Translations under genes and position numbers: made by a program
Shown: positions 24,675 through 30,763 of the stretch, in pieces
Position numbering within the stretch: position 1 is the first letter of the stretch
Layout of the letters: every line of letters begins with the position of its first letter
Assembly (NCBI GenBank): GCA_030594025.1
Contig: JAUVFY010000002.1
Location: forward strand, 1 to 30,763
Source of the DNA: Deltaproteobacteria bacterium
GTDB lineage: Bacteria; Desulfobacterota; GWC2-55-46; JAUVFY01
Reading direction: 5' to 3'
Length of the DNA: 30,763 nucleotides
Notes under the pieces: generated by a model
Seen by the model: the letters and a program-made list of their open reading frames with translations, nothing else
Database searches by the model: none
Told to the model about the DNA's origin: nothing

Positions 24675-25847
24675 ATGCCCAGGCTCATAAATACCTATAT
24701 TTTCAAGGAGCTGGCGGTACCTTTTTTCTTAAGCGTGGGTATCTTGACCGTAACGGTGCTTCTGAGCAAGATGTTAAAGCTCGTTGAGCTCTCGTTGAAC
24801 CACGAAATAGGGTTCTCTTTCATCTTCTGGTTTCTGCTTTCCCTCATCCCTCCATTCCTCATTTACACCATACCGGCGTCTTTCCTCGTCTCTGTCCTCA
24901 TCGCCTGCACGCGACTTAGTTCAGATAACGAGATAACCGCCATGAAGGCCTCGGGCCTGAGCCTTTTAAGCCTCACCAAACCCGTTATTGCCTGGGCCCT
25001 GATCGCATATGCTCTTACGCTTGGTTTGACCCTTTTCCTGCTTCCCTGGGGCAACCACAACCAGAAAGTGCTCCTTTTCGATGCGGCAAGGACAAAGACG
25101 ACCGCGGGCCTGGAGGAGAAGGTCTTTTACGACCAGTTCAAGGACATCGTCCTCTACGTCGATGAAATACCAAAAGGAGGCGAAGGGGAACTAAGGGGTA
25201 TATTCATCTCCCAGAGGGCTGATGACGGTCCGAACATTATCGTGGCGGATAGAGGGTTCATCAGCCCCTCGCCGGAAAAACTCTCGGTTTTGTTCAAGGT
25301 CTTTGACGGCGAGATACACCGCCAGAGCACGGACGAAACCCGTTACCACATCGTTAAGTTCTCCAACTACACGATCGAGCTCGAACTTAAAGAAGGCACC
25401 CCCGTTACAAGGAAGAGGCTCGCTACCAGGGAGATGTACGTGGGGGAACTAAGACAGAGGATAAACGAGGCCGAAGCCTCGGGCAGGCCCACGCACCACC
25501 TCACGATAGACCTACACAAACGGTTCGCCCTGCCCGCCTCGGTCTTTGTATTCGCTTTCCTGGGCATGCCTCTGGGAATGCAGAGGGTAAGGAGTGCGCG
25601 GCTTACGGGCTTTTCCGTGGCGGTGGGGGTCTTTATCGCCTACTACGTGATAATAAAAACACTCGAAGCCCTGGGTGACAACGGTTTTATTGACCCTGTA
25701 ATAGCCGTATGGGCCCCGAACGTAACCCTCGCCTCATTAGGGCTTTTCATACTGTACAGGACGGCAAAGGAAAAGCCGGTAAGGCTTGTGCCGTGGCTCG
25801 AACAGGCGCTTCACAGGTTTATAACCAGGTTCAGCCACCAGAAATAA
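24675..25847 (+). CDS. lptF: LptF, lipopolysaccharide exporter permease (YjgP/YjgQ family)
   Basis: LptF pairs with LptG in the inner-membrane ABC transporter LptB2FG, which extracts lipopolysaccharide and feeds it to the LptC-A-D bridge. The 390-residue protein has three N-terminal helices (from INTYIFKELAVPFFLSVG), a periplasmic beta-jellyroll (about 130-270; IVLYVDEIPKGGEGELRGIF, HIVKFSNYTIELELKEG) and three C-terminal helices (FALPASVFVFAFLGMPLGMQ onwards). The cytosolic loop SSDNEITAMKASGLSL is the usual LptB-contact segment. ATG at 24675 matches the family N terminus, although only a weak AAGTG precedes it. lptG follows after 29 bp. The ATPase lptB is not in the window. It is assigned LptF rather than LptG by position and similarity pattern; the two are related. 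Confidence 0.92.
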   Translation: MPRLINTYIFKELAVPFFLSVGILTVTVLLSKMLKLVELSLNHEIGFSFIFWFLLSLIPPFLIYTIPASFLVSVLIACTRLSSDNEITAMKASGLSLLSLTKPVIAWALIAYALTLGLTLFLLPWGNHNQKVLLFDAARTKTTAGLEEKVFYDQFKDIVLYVDEIPKGGEGELRGIFISQRADDGPNIIVADRGFISPSPEKLSVLFKVFDGEIHRQSTDETRYHIVKFSNYTIELELKEGTPVTRKRLATREMYVGELRQRINEAEASGRPTHHLTIDLHKRFALPASVFVFAFLGMPLGMQRVRSARLTGFSVAVGVFIAYYVIIKTLEALGDNGFIDPVIAVWAPNVTLASLGLFILYRTAKEKPVRLVPWLEQALHRFITRFSHQK

Positions 25848-25876
25848 GGGGATTAATTACCGCGCCAACCGGGCAG

Positions 25877-26950
25877 ATGATAAAGGTTCTCAAAAAGCAC
25901 ATACTCAAGGAATTCATCGGGGTCCTCTGGATAACCGTGCTGGGCTTAAGCGCGCTCTTTCTCCTGGTGGACATCGTGGAGAAGGTGGATGACCTTATAG
26001 AGCACAGCGTGCCCTTGTCGACGGGTTTCAAATATTTCCTCTTCAAGATCCCTTTTATATTCTGCCAGGTCTCGCCGCTCGCGGTCCTTCTGGCCGTCTT
26101 GATTTCCCTGGGCATACTCAATAAAAACGGGGAGATAACCGCGGTAAAGGCCGGGGGGATAAGCCTCATAAGCGCGCTATCGCCGCTATTTATCTCGGGC
26201 ATCATAATAAGCGCCTTCGTGCTCATTATAAACGAGTCCGTAACCCCGGTTACGAACAAGCTGGTGGATTCTATCGAGATGAGATGGCTGAAGGGGAAAA
26301 AGATCACCTTCGGTAGCGAGGGGCTCTGGATGAGGGGCGGAGGGGGTATATACAACATCAGGAAGATTGACCTCGAAAAAAACGTGCTGCGCGGGGTGAC
26401 CCATTACGAGCTCGAAGGGTTTTTACTTACCGCAAGGACTCAGGCGAGAAGGGTCGTATGGGAGGACGAACGGTGGGTGGCAGGAGGGGCCGAAAAGATT
26501 ACCTTCCGGCAGGGTTCCGTCGTTGAGGAACCCATTGCCGGAAAGGTATTTTTAAAGGGCCTTGACAGACCCGAGAACCTCTTAATATACGAAAAAAGGT
26601 ACGGGGAGATGAGCTTTAGTGAGCTCAGGCACTACATCCGTGGCCTTGAACGGGAGGGCTACAGTACTAACAGGTACCGCGTGGAGCTTTACGGTAAGAT
26701 CACATTTCCCATCGTTAACTTCATAATGGTCCTTATGGGTATACCCTTTGCCCTGAGGGCAGGGAGGCACGGAGGGGTCGCAGTTGGGGTGGGCCTGAGC
26801 GTTGTAATCGGCTTCAGTTACTGGATAATATTCGCCATGTCAAGGAGCCTGGGCCAGAGTGAGCTGATTCCGCCCCTTGTTGCGGCAGCCTTTCCGGATG
26901 TCTTCTTTTTCGCCCTCGGGGCGCTTATGTTCGGGTACGTGAGGCAGTAA
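25877..26950 (+). CDS. lptG: LptG, lipopolysaccharide exporter permease (YjgP/YjgQ family)
   Basis: This is the second permease half of LptB2FG. The 357-residue length is normal for LptG. It begins MIKVLKKHILKEFIGVLWIT, with three N-terminal helices and the LptB-contact loop NKNGEITAVKAGGISLISAL. A periplasmic domain follows (about 125-255; GLWMRGGGGIYNIRKIDLEKN), then C-terminal helices (KITFPIVNFIMVLMGIPFALRAGRHGG; GLSVVIGFSYWIIFAMSRSLGQ). ATG at 25877 is selected for the family N terminus; the frame is open upstream to 25709 inside lptF but that part is not LptG-like. The Shine-Dalgarno is weak, so translation may depend on lptF. Its stop is two bases before the 128-bp palindrome. Confidence 0.93.
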   Translation: MIKVLKKHILKEFIGVLWITVLGLSALFLLVDIVEKVDDLIEHSVPLSTGFKYFLFKIPFIFCQVSPLAVLLAVLISLGILNKNGEITAVKAGGISLISALSPLFISGIIISAFVLIINESVTPVTNKLVDSIEMRWLKGKKITFGSEGLWMRGGGGIYNIRKIDLEKNVLRGVTHYELEGFLLTARTQARRVVWEDERWVAGGAEKITFRQGSVVEEPIAGKVFLKGLDRPENLLIYEKRYGEMSFSELRHYIRGLEREGYSTNRYRVELYGKITFPIVNFIMVLMGIPFALRAGRHGGVAVGVGLSVVIGFSYWIIFAMSRSLGQSELIPPLVAAAFPDVFFFALGALMFGYVRQ

Positions 26951-26952
26951 AG

Positions 26953-27080
26953 TGTTCATGCTGAAAAACTCCCATCTGCGTTGTCAGGACTGCGGGCTTG
27001 AATCCTCACATACATTCTCAGTATGCTGCGGTTCAATCCCTTGTCCTTCCTGGCATCTGGGACATTTTTGAACATGAACA
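26953..27080. repeat. 128-bp imperfect palindrome (REP/MITE-like element)
   Basis: The ends match as inverted repeats: TGTTCATGCTGAAAAACT on the left and, read on the other strand, TGTTCATGTTCAAAAATG on the right. Similarity continues inwards through CCCATCTGCG versus CCCAGATGCC to a central hairpin with arms TTGAATCC...CATAC and GTATG...GGTTCAA. It encodes no protein. It lies between the convergent ends of lptG and aspS, where it could also stop transcription from both sides. I recall similar intergenic palindromes from deltaproteobacterial and Nitrospirota genomes, but cannot verify this. Confidence 0.75.
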
Positions 27081-27141
27081 GAAGTGTATGTTAGGCAGTA
27101 GAGAAATCGAAAGGGGATTATATACAAAAAGCCCATCTTTC

Positions 27142-27180
27142 AAAAAAACGGGATTAGAAATAATAATTCATTATTAACCC
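27142..27180 (-). terminator. Probable intrinsic terminator of aspS
   Basis: On the minus strand, GGGTTAATAAT and its partner ATTATT...TAATCCC form a hairpin with a bulge and a small internal stem (AATAAT-ga-ATTATT), followed by seven T residues (27148-27142). It starts 10 bases after the aspS stop. The stem is AT-rich and imperfect, so strength is uncertain. Confidence 0.5.
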
Positions 27181-27189
27181 AGCCCTCCC

Positions 27190-28968
27190 CTACTTACCCT
27201 TCTTAATCCTTATGTTTATCTCGTCGAGCTGAGATTTTTCGACCTCCGATGGCGCCTCGGACATGGAGCATACCGCCTTCTGGGTCTTGGGGAAGGCGAT
27301 AACGTCCCTTATGGACTCGCACCCCGCCATTATTGCCACAAGGCGGTCCAGGCCGAAGGCGATGCCGCCGTGCGGGGGGGTTCCGTAGCTTAAGGCTTCG
27401 AGCAGAAAGCCGAACCTCTTTTTTGCCTCCTCAGGGCTTATGCCGAGCTTTTCAAACATCAGGGCCTGCACGTCCCTTCTGTGTATCCTTATGGACCCCC
27501 CGCCTATCTCTATCCCGTTCAGAACCATGTCATAGGCCTTTGACTTCGCCTCGAGGGGCGTGGTATCGAATTTTCCGAGGTCCTCATCCAGGGGGGCGGT
27601 AAAGGGGTGGTGCACGGCCGAGTGCCTTTTTCCCTCCACATCGTACTCAAGAAGGGGAAAGTCCGTAACCCAGACGAAATCGAACACACCTTCGGGGATG
27701 AGTTTTAGCTTTTCTGCGAGGTCCAATCTTATCCTTCCCAGGACCGTGTTTACAACGGCGGGCATGTCGGCCGAGAAAAGTAGAAGGTCCCCGGTCGCGG
27801 CCTCAAGGGTTTTATCGATTGAGGCCTTTTCATCGTCCGTAAAGAACTTGGCAATGGGAGAGTCCCAGCCCTTGTCGGTGAGCTTGACCCACGCAAGGCC
27901 CTTTCCCCCGTATGTGCCAGCAAGGGTGGTGAGGTCGTCGAGCTCTTTTCTCGTAAACCCTGCCGAGCCCTTTGCGTTAATGGCCTTCACGACCCCTCCC
28001 TTTTTGGCGGCCTCCGAGAAGACCTTGAAACCCGAGCCCTCAGCGATCCCGGTAAAGTCTTTAAGCTCGAGTGCGAACCTCGTATCAGGGGTATCGAGGC
28101 CGAACCTCCCAACGGCCTCGTCATAGGTCATCCTATTGAACTTTTCAAGCCCAACGCCCAGGACCTCTTTGAATACATGGACCATGAGCCCCTCCATGCA
28201 CCCCATCACGTCCTCCCTCTCGACGAAGCTCATCTCCACGTCTATCTGTGTGAACTCGGGCTGACGGTCGGCCCTGAGGTCCTCGTCCCTGAAGCATCTA
28301 ACTATCTGGAAATAGCGGTCAAAGCCCGAGACCATGAGTATCTGCTTGAAGAGCTGCGGGGATTGGGGCAGCGCATAGAAGTACCCGGCATTGAGCCTGC
28401 TGGGCACGAGAAAGTCCCTCGCACCCTCGGGGGTGCTCTTGGTAAGAACGGGTGTCTCTATTTCAATGAAACCGGTCCGAGAGAGGTAATCTCGGGCGGC
28501 CATACATACCCTGTGCCTTAAAATGAGGTTCTTCTGCATGCTCGCCCTTCTGAGGTCGAGGTAGCGGTATTTGAGCCTCAGCTCCTCCGAGGCATCGGTC
28601 TGATCCTCTATCATGAAAGGGGGGACCGAAGAGTCGTTTAAGATCTTAAACTCTTTGACCTTTACCTCCACCTGGCCTGTTTTAAGCTGTGGGTTCTCGG
28701 TCCCCTCCGGCCTGCGCGACACTATGCCTTTTACGGCCAGGACGAATTCGCTTCTCAGGCTGTGGGCTTTTTTGTGTGCTCCAGATGCATCCTCGGGATT
28801 GAAAACGAGCTGCACTATCCCCTCTCGGTCCCTCAGGTCCACAAATATGAGCCCCCCGTGGTCGCGCCTTCTCTGGACCCAGCCCATAAGAGTAACTTCC
28901 CCGCCCATGAGCTCACCGGTTATCTCCCCGCAGTAGTGAGACCTCCTCCAATTCTCAAGCTTTTCCAA
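27190..28968 (-). CDS. aspS: Aspartyl-tRNA synthetase, bacterial type
   Basis: AspRS charges tRNA-Asp (and tRNA-Asn in organisms lacking AsnRS). The 592-residue length and the presence of the GAD insertion domain (about 280-420) mark the bacterial type. The N-terminal OB-fold anticodon domain contains VTLMGWVQRRRDHGGLIFVDLRDREG. Class II motifs are visible: motif 2 at FRDEDLRADRQPEFTQIDVEMSF and motif 3 at GIAFGLDRLVAIMAG, with GGSIRIHRRDVQ before it. The start is TTG at 28968, with GAGGGGG seven bases upstream. It agrees with the conserved start MEKLxxWxRxHYCGE, better than an internal ATG. No gatCAB genes are seen here, so discriminating or non-discriminating behaviour cannot be judged. It is a single-gene unit convergent with lptG. 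Confidence 0.98.
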   Translation of the reverse strand: MEKLENWRRSHYCGEITGELMGGEVTLMGWVQRRRDHGGLIFVDLRDREGIVQLVFNPEDASGAHKKAHSLRSEFVLAVKGIVSRRPEGTENPQLKTGQVEVKVKEFKILNDSSVPPFMIEDQTDASEELRLKYRYLDLRRASMQKNLILRHRVCMAARDYLSRTGFIEIETPVLTKSTPEGARDFLVPSRLNAGYFYALPQSPQLFKQILMVSGFDRYFQIVRCFRDEDLRADRQPEFTQIDVEMSFVEREDVMGCMEGLMVHVFKEVLGVGLEKFNRMTYDEAVGRFGLDTPDTRFALELKDFTGIAEGSGFKVFSEAAKKGGVVKAINAKGSAGFTRKELDDLTTLAGTYGGKGLAWVKLTDKGWDSPIAKFFTDDEKASIDKTLEAATGDLLLFSADMPAVVNTVLGRIRLDLAEKLKLIPEGVFDFVWVTDFPLLEYDVEGKRHSAVHHPFTAPLDEDLGKFDTTPLEAKSKAYDMVLNGIEIGGGSIRIHRRDVQALMFEKLGISPEEAKKRFGFLLEALSYGTPPHGGIAFGLDRLVAIMAGCESIRDVIAFPKTQKAVCSMSEAPSEVEKSQLDEINIRIKKGK

Positions 28969-29100
28969 CTATTTACCCCCTCTTTTACTTATATTTCAGT
29001 ACCTGGCAGCCTTCGAGGCGGCCTCGTTATTAGAAATAAAAATTTTATACCACACATGCCGCGTCTTTTCAATTTATTACCACCCGAGATTTATTGCCAG

Positions 29101-29162
29101 CTGAGGTGTGGCAATTCACCAGGCGGTCGAACCCAACGATTGCCGTGCTCAGGTACCCTGAG
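29101..29162. repeat. Nested and competing inverted repeats
   Basis: CTGAG (29101-29105) and GGCAAT (29110-29115) can pair with ATTGCC (29139-29144) and CTCAG (29148-29152) as one long hairpin. The same CTCAGG can instead pair with CCTGAG (29157-29162) across a 3-base loop. It lies upstream of the cytochrome promoter, so on the plus strand it is more likely a DNA element unless an earlier promoter exists. Confidence 0.6.
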
Positions 29163-29226
29163 GTGAGGAATGTTTAATTAACCGAGACCGTATTTTAAGC
29201 CATCACTAACGGGATTATTTTTTGTC

Positions 29227-29257
29227 TTGACAAATAAACCTCTTTAGTGGATATAAT
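29227..29257 (+). promoter_or_regulatory. Consensus-like promoter of the cytochrome genes
   Basis: TTGACA (29227-29232) and TATAAT (29252-29257) are both perfect sigma-70 hexamers. The spacer is 19 bases, two longer than ideal, which can reduce basal strength and is seen at some activator-remodelled promoters. The leader would be about 80 bases and ends in the strong AAGGAGGT at 29331-29338, seven bases before the first ATG. Confidence 0.7.
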
Positions 29258-29345
29258 AAGATGTTTTTTTGCAGGTAACCGCTTGAAAACGAGGGCTATA
29301 TTCCTTTAAAGGCTTTGAAAAATATAATCTAAGGAGGTCAATTAA

Positions 29346-29687
29346 ATGGAAAAAAGAGGCTTCAGGGTACTCCTCCTGGCTGCTGCAATCTCGGGCTTGA
29401 TCCTTGCGGGTACAAGCTATGCAGAGTTCGGGGACATCCTGCTAAACACCAAGGCAGAGAGCATGAAAAAGGCGGGGGTAAAGCCCGTGCTCTTCCCGCA
29501 CTGGTTCCACAGGATAAGGTTCAAATGCAAGGTGTGCCACGAGGAGATATTTATCCTTAAAAAAGGTGGCAACGACATAAACATGGGTGCGATTATGAGT
29601 GGCGAGTCCTGCGGAAAATGCCATAACGGACTCGTCGCCTGGGAGCCCCTTTACTGCGACAGGTGCCACATATACCAAGGCAAATAA
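29346..29687 (+). CDS. Triheme c-type cytochrome (c7/c3-like), first of three
   Basis: This 113-residue periplasmic electron carrier has a Sec signal peptide with likely cleavage after TSYA (about residue 26). Three CXXCH haem sites follow: CKVCH, CGKCH and CDRCH. Histidines upstream, as in FPHWFHR, would be sixth haem ligands as in c3/c7 cytochromes. The spacing (short first module, long gap with NDINMGAIMSGESCGKCH, then about 15 residues to the last haem) equals that in the other two cytochromes here. It resembles the c7-type triheme domain family. ATG at 29346 has a perfect AAGGAGGT. It begins the cytochrome cluster; role in respiration is probable, redox partner unknown. Confidence 0.93.
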   Translation: MEKRGFRVLLLAAAISGLILAGTSYAEFGDILLNTKAESMKKAGVKPVLFPHWFHRIRFKCKVCHEEIFILKKGGNDINMGAIMSGESCGKCHNGLVAWEPLYCDRCHIYQGK

Positions 29688-29754
29688 AGAATCCTTTGTC
29701 TGTAGAAAATCAGGCGCACGAATCCATACTTTTATCATTTTAAGGAGGAAGTAA

Positions 29755-30396
29755 ATGAAGAAATCTCCAAGGCGTAAAACTCATCTTAAGGTGGCCCTCC
29801 TCGTCGCTTTAGCGGCCTTCACGTGCTGGGCCCTTTACGGTCCGGTCAGCGGGGTTTCTGCTCAAGAGGCCGAAAAGAAGAAGGTAAGTCCCATGCTTGA
29901 TCCCACCGACCCCTCGAGCGTAATATACCTGGACACATCGGGCAAACTGGCCGGCACGGGGGATGCCACCCAGCCGGTTAGTGAAGCCTGGAAGGCGGGC
30001 ATGGCATGGCATCCCCAGGCCCTTTCCGGTGAGGGGCTGCCCAAGGACCGCTACGGGCTCATCGATTGGGTGAAGATAGTTGAGGATAACATCATAGCAC
30101 CCAAGCACTCTCTCGACCCGGATGCCCAGGAGCTGCCCGCACTCGATGTGGTAGTAGTCATGCCCACGAAGATAGAGTCCGTTAATGCGGTAAATTTCCC
30201 CCATAAGACGCATACATACTGGCTGAGCTGTGAGGTATGCCACCCGAAGCTCTTCTTGCCCGCTAAGGGACAGAATAACATGAACATGTCAGGTATTGTA
30301 GAGGGCAAGTGGTGCGGCGTATGCCACGGCAAAGTGGCCTTCCCCCTTACAGACTGTAACAGGTGCCATTCAGAACCCCCGCTGGTCCAAAAATAA
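29755..30396 (+). CDS. Triheme c-type cytochrome with N-terminal extension, second of three
   Basis: The 213-residue protein has a long basic N terminus (MKKSPRRKTHLK) and a signal peptide or anchor helix (about 13-37, probable cleavage after VSA). A haem-free segment of about 110 residues follows (PMLDPTDPSSVIYLDTSGKL... GLIDWVKIVEDNIIAPKHSL). The C-terminal triheme module has CEVCH, CGVCH and CNRCH, with NFPHKTHTYWLSCEVCH supplying likely axial histidines. The middle segment may form a docking or anchoring domain; I know no function for it. ATG at 29755 has AAGGAGG six bases upstream. It lies 67 bp after the first cytochrome and five bases before the third, so the last two are probably coupled. 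Confidence 0.92.
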   Translation: MKKSPRRKTHLKVALLVALAAFTCWALYGPVSGVSAQEAEKKKVSPMLDPTDPSSVIYLDTSGKLAGTGDATQPVSEAWKAGMAWHPQALSGEGLPKDRYGLIDWVKIVEDNIIAPKHSLDPDAQELPALDVVVVMPTKIESVNAVNFPHKTHTYWLSCEVCHPKLFLPAKGQNNMNMSGIVEGKWCGVCHGKVAFPLTDCNRCHSEPPLVQK

Positions 30397-30401
30397 ACAC
30401 G

Positions 30402-30743
30402 ATGCCGCGGTGGGCCTTGATATGCCTTGCGCTGGCGTTCCTGCCGGCCGCCGGGGCATATGCAAAGGGGCTCGGCGATATGGTTATGGACAAAACGGCC
30501 GAGTCCATGAAAAAGGCCGCCCTTGGGCCGGTAATCTTCCCGCATACCGGGCACGAAGATAAACTTAAATGCGAGGCGTGCCACCCGAAGATATTCAAAG
30601 AAAAACTAGGTGTCAACGATCTGTCAATGCAGAACATAATGGACGGCAACTCTTGCGGCGCACCGAACTGCCATAACTCTCTAAACGTCTTCCCCCTCTA
30701 TCTGTGTCTGAAGTGCCACACGAAATTAAAACCGCCCGGCTAG
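30402..30743 (+). CDS. Triheme c-type cytochrome with a CX4CH site, third of three
   Basis: The 113-residue periplasmic protein has a signal peptide (MPRWALICLALAFLPAAGAYA). Its mature part is closely parallel to the first cytochrome: GDMVMDKTAESMKKAALGPV against GDILLNTKAESMKKAGVKPV. Haem sites are CEACH, CGAPNCH and CLKCH. The second is CX4CH rather than CXXCH, a variant known in some tetrahaem c3 cytochromes. FPHTGH provides likely axial histidines. ATG at 30402 is chosen for the signal peptide; no Shine-Dalgarno is seen, and with the upstream stop five bases away, reinitiation is likely. The open frame could extend back to 30363 within the preceding gene, but that adds no signal. The window ends 20 bases after its stop. 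Confidence 0.9.
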   Translation: MPRWALICLALAFLPAAGAYAKGLGDMVMDKTAESMKKAALGPVIFPHTGHEDKLKCEACHPKIFKEKLGVNDLSMQNIMDGNSCGAPNCHNSLNVFPLYLCLKCHTKLKPPG

Positions 30744-30763
30744 GGCTCCGCGCCTGAAAAAAA

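Larger units (their letters stand above)
28969..29345. other. Divergent intergenic region between aspS and the cytochrome genes
   Basis: This gene-free stretch of about 375 bp has three parts. Next to aspS are its Shine-Dalgarno and a weak TATAAG (minus strand, 28993-28988), plus the inverted repeat CGAGGC-g-GCCTCG (29014-29026). The middle (29101-29162) has nested inverted repeats that can pair in two ways. The right third has the cytochrome promoter and leader. No tRNA or small gene was recognised. Confidence 0.7.

Noticed and set aside
29120..29145. tRNA T-arm-like GGTCGAACCC
   Set aside because: No acceptor stem, D arm or anticodon arm lies at the right distances on either strand, so a tRNA or tRNA fragment is not supported.

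Overview
The window looks like chromosomal DNA of a Gram-negative, double-membraned, probably anaerobic bacterium. It carries a Tol envelope operon, the LptF/LptG lipopolysaccharide exporter, an AsmA-like envelope protein, a prepilin peptidase and three multihaem c-type cytochromes. The order M23 peptidase - secA - argJ, the solo CcsA-type cytochrome assembly protein and the small triheme cytochromes resemble Desulfobacterota/Desulfuromonadota or Nitrospirota genomes. This assignment rests on gene content and layout only; no rRNA is present to confirm it. Codons AGG, ATA and GTA are common in the genes, and TTG is often used as a start codon.

Layout. (1) Positions 1-7875 are on the minus strand: LytM-type endopeptidase, then (after its own terminator) secA, argJ, a solitary HEPN protein, a prepilin peptidase and a sensor histidine kinase cut by the window edge. 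(2) Positions 8185-12671 are on the plus strand: tolQ-tolR-tolA-tolB-cpoB, with no pal gene. (3) Positions 12769-18082, plus strand: a DUF362/ferredoxin protein, a 1110-residue AsmA-like protein and a SAM methyltransferase. (4) Positions 18099-24261, minus strand: phosphopentomutase (deoB), a cation diffusion facilitator, a Lon-family protease, queE and a CcsA-type protein, closely spaced. (5) Positions 24675-26950, plus strand: lptF-lptG, preceded by a 400-bp leader with a 25-bp direct repeat and several hairpins, and followed by a 128-bp imperfect palindrome. (6) Positions 27190-28968, minus strand: aspS. (7) Positions 29346-30743, plus strand: three related triheme cytochromes behind a consensus-like promoter.

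Most of the window is envelope housekeeping: protein export (SecA), outer-membrane and peptidoglycan maintenance (Tol, M23), lipid transport (LptFG, AsmA-like) and pilus/secretion processing (prepilin peptidase). The cytochrome genes at the right end appear to begin a respiratory electron-transfer locus that continues outside the window, and the CcsA-type protein could serve maturation of such cytochromes. I found no rRNA, tRNA, CRISPR array, transposase or prophage. The least explained parts are the lptFG leader repeats, the 128-bp palindrome, the pal-less tol operon with a lipoprotein CpoB, the orphan HEPN protein and the CX4CH haem site in the third cytochrome.
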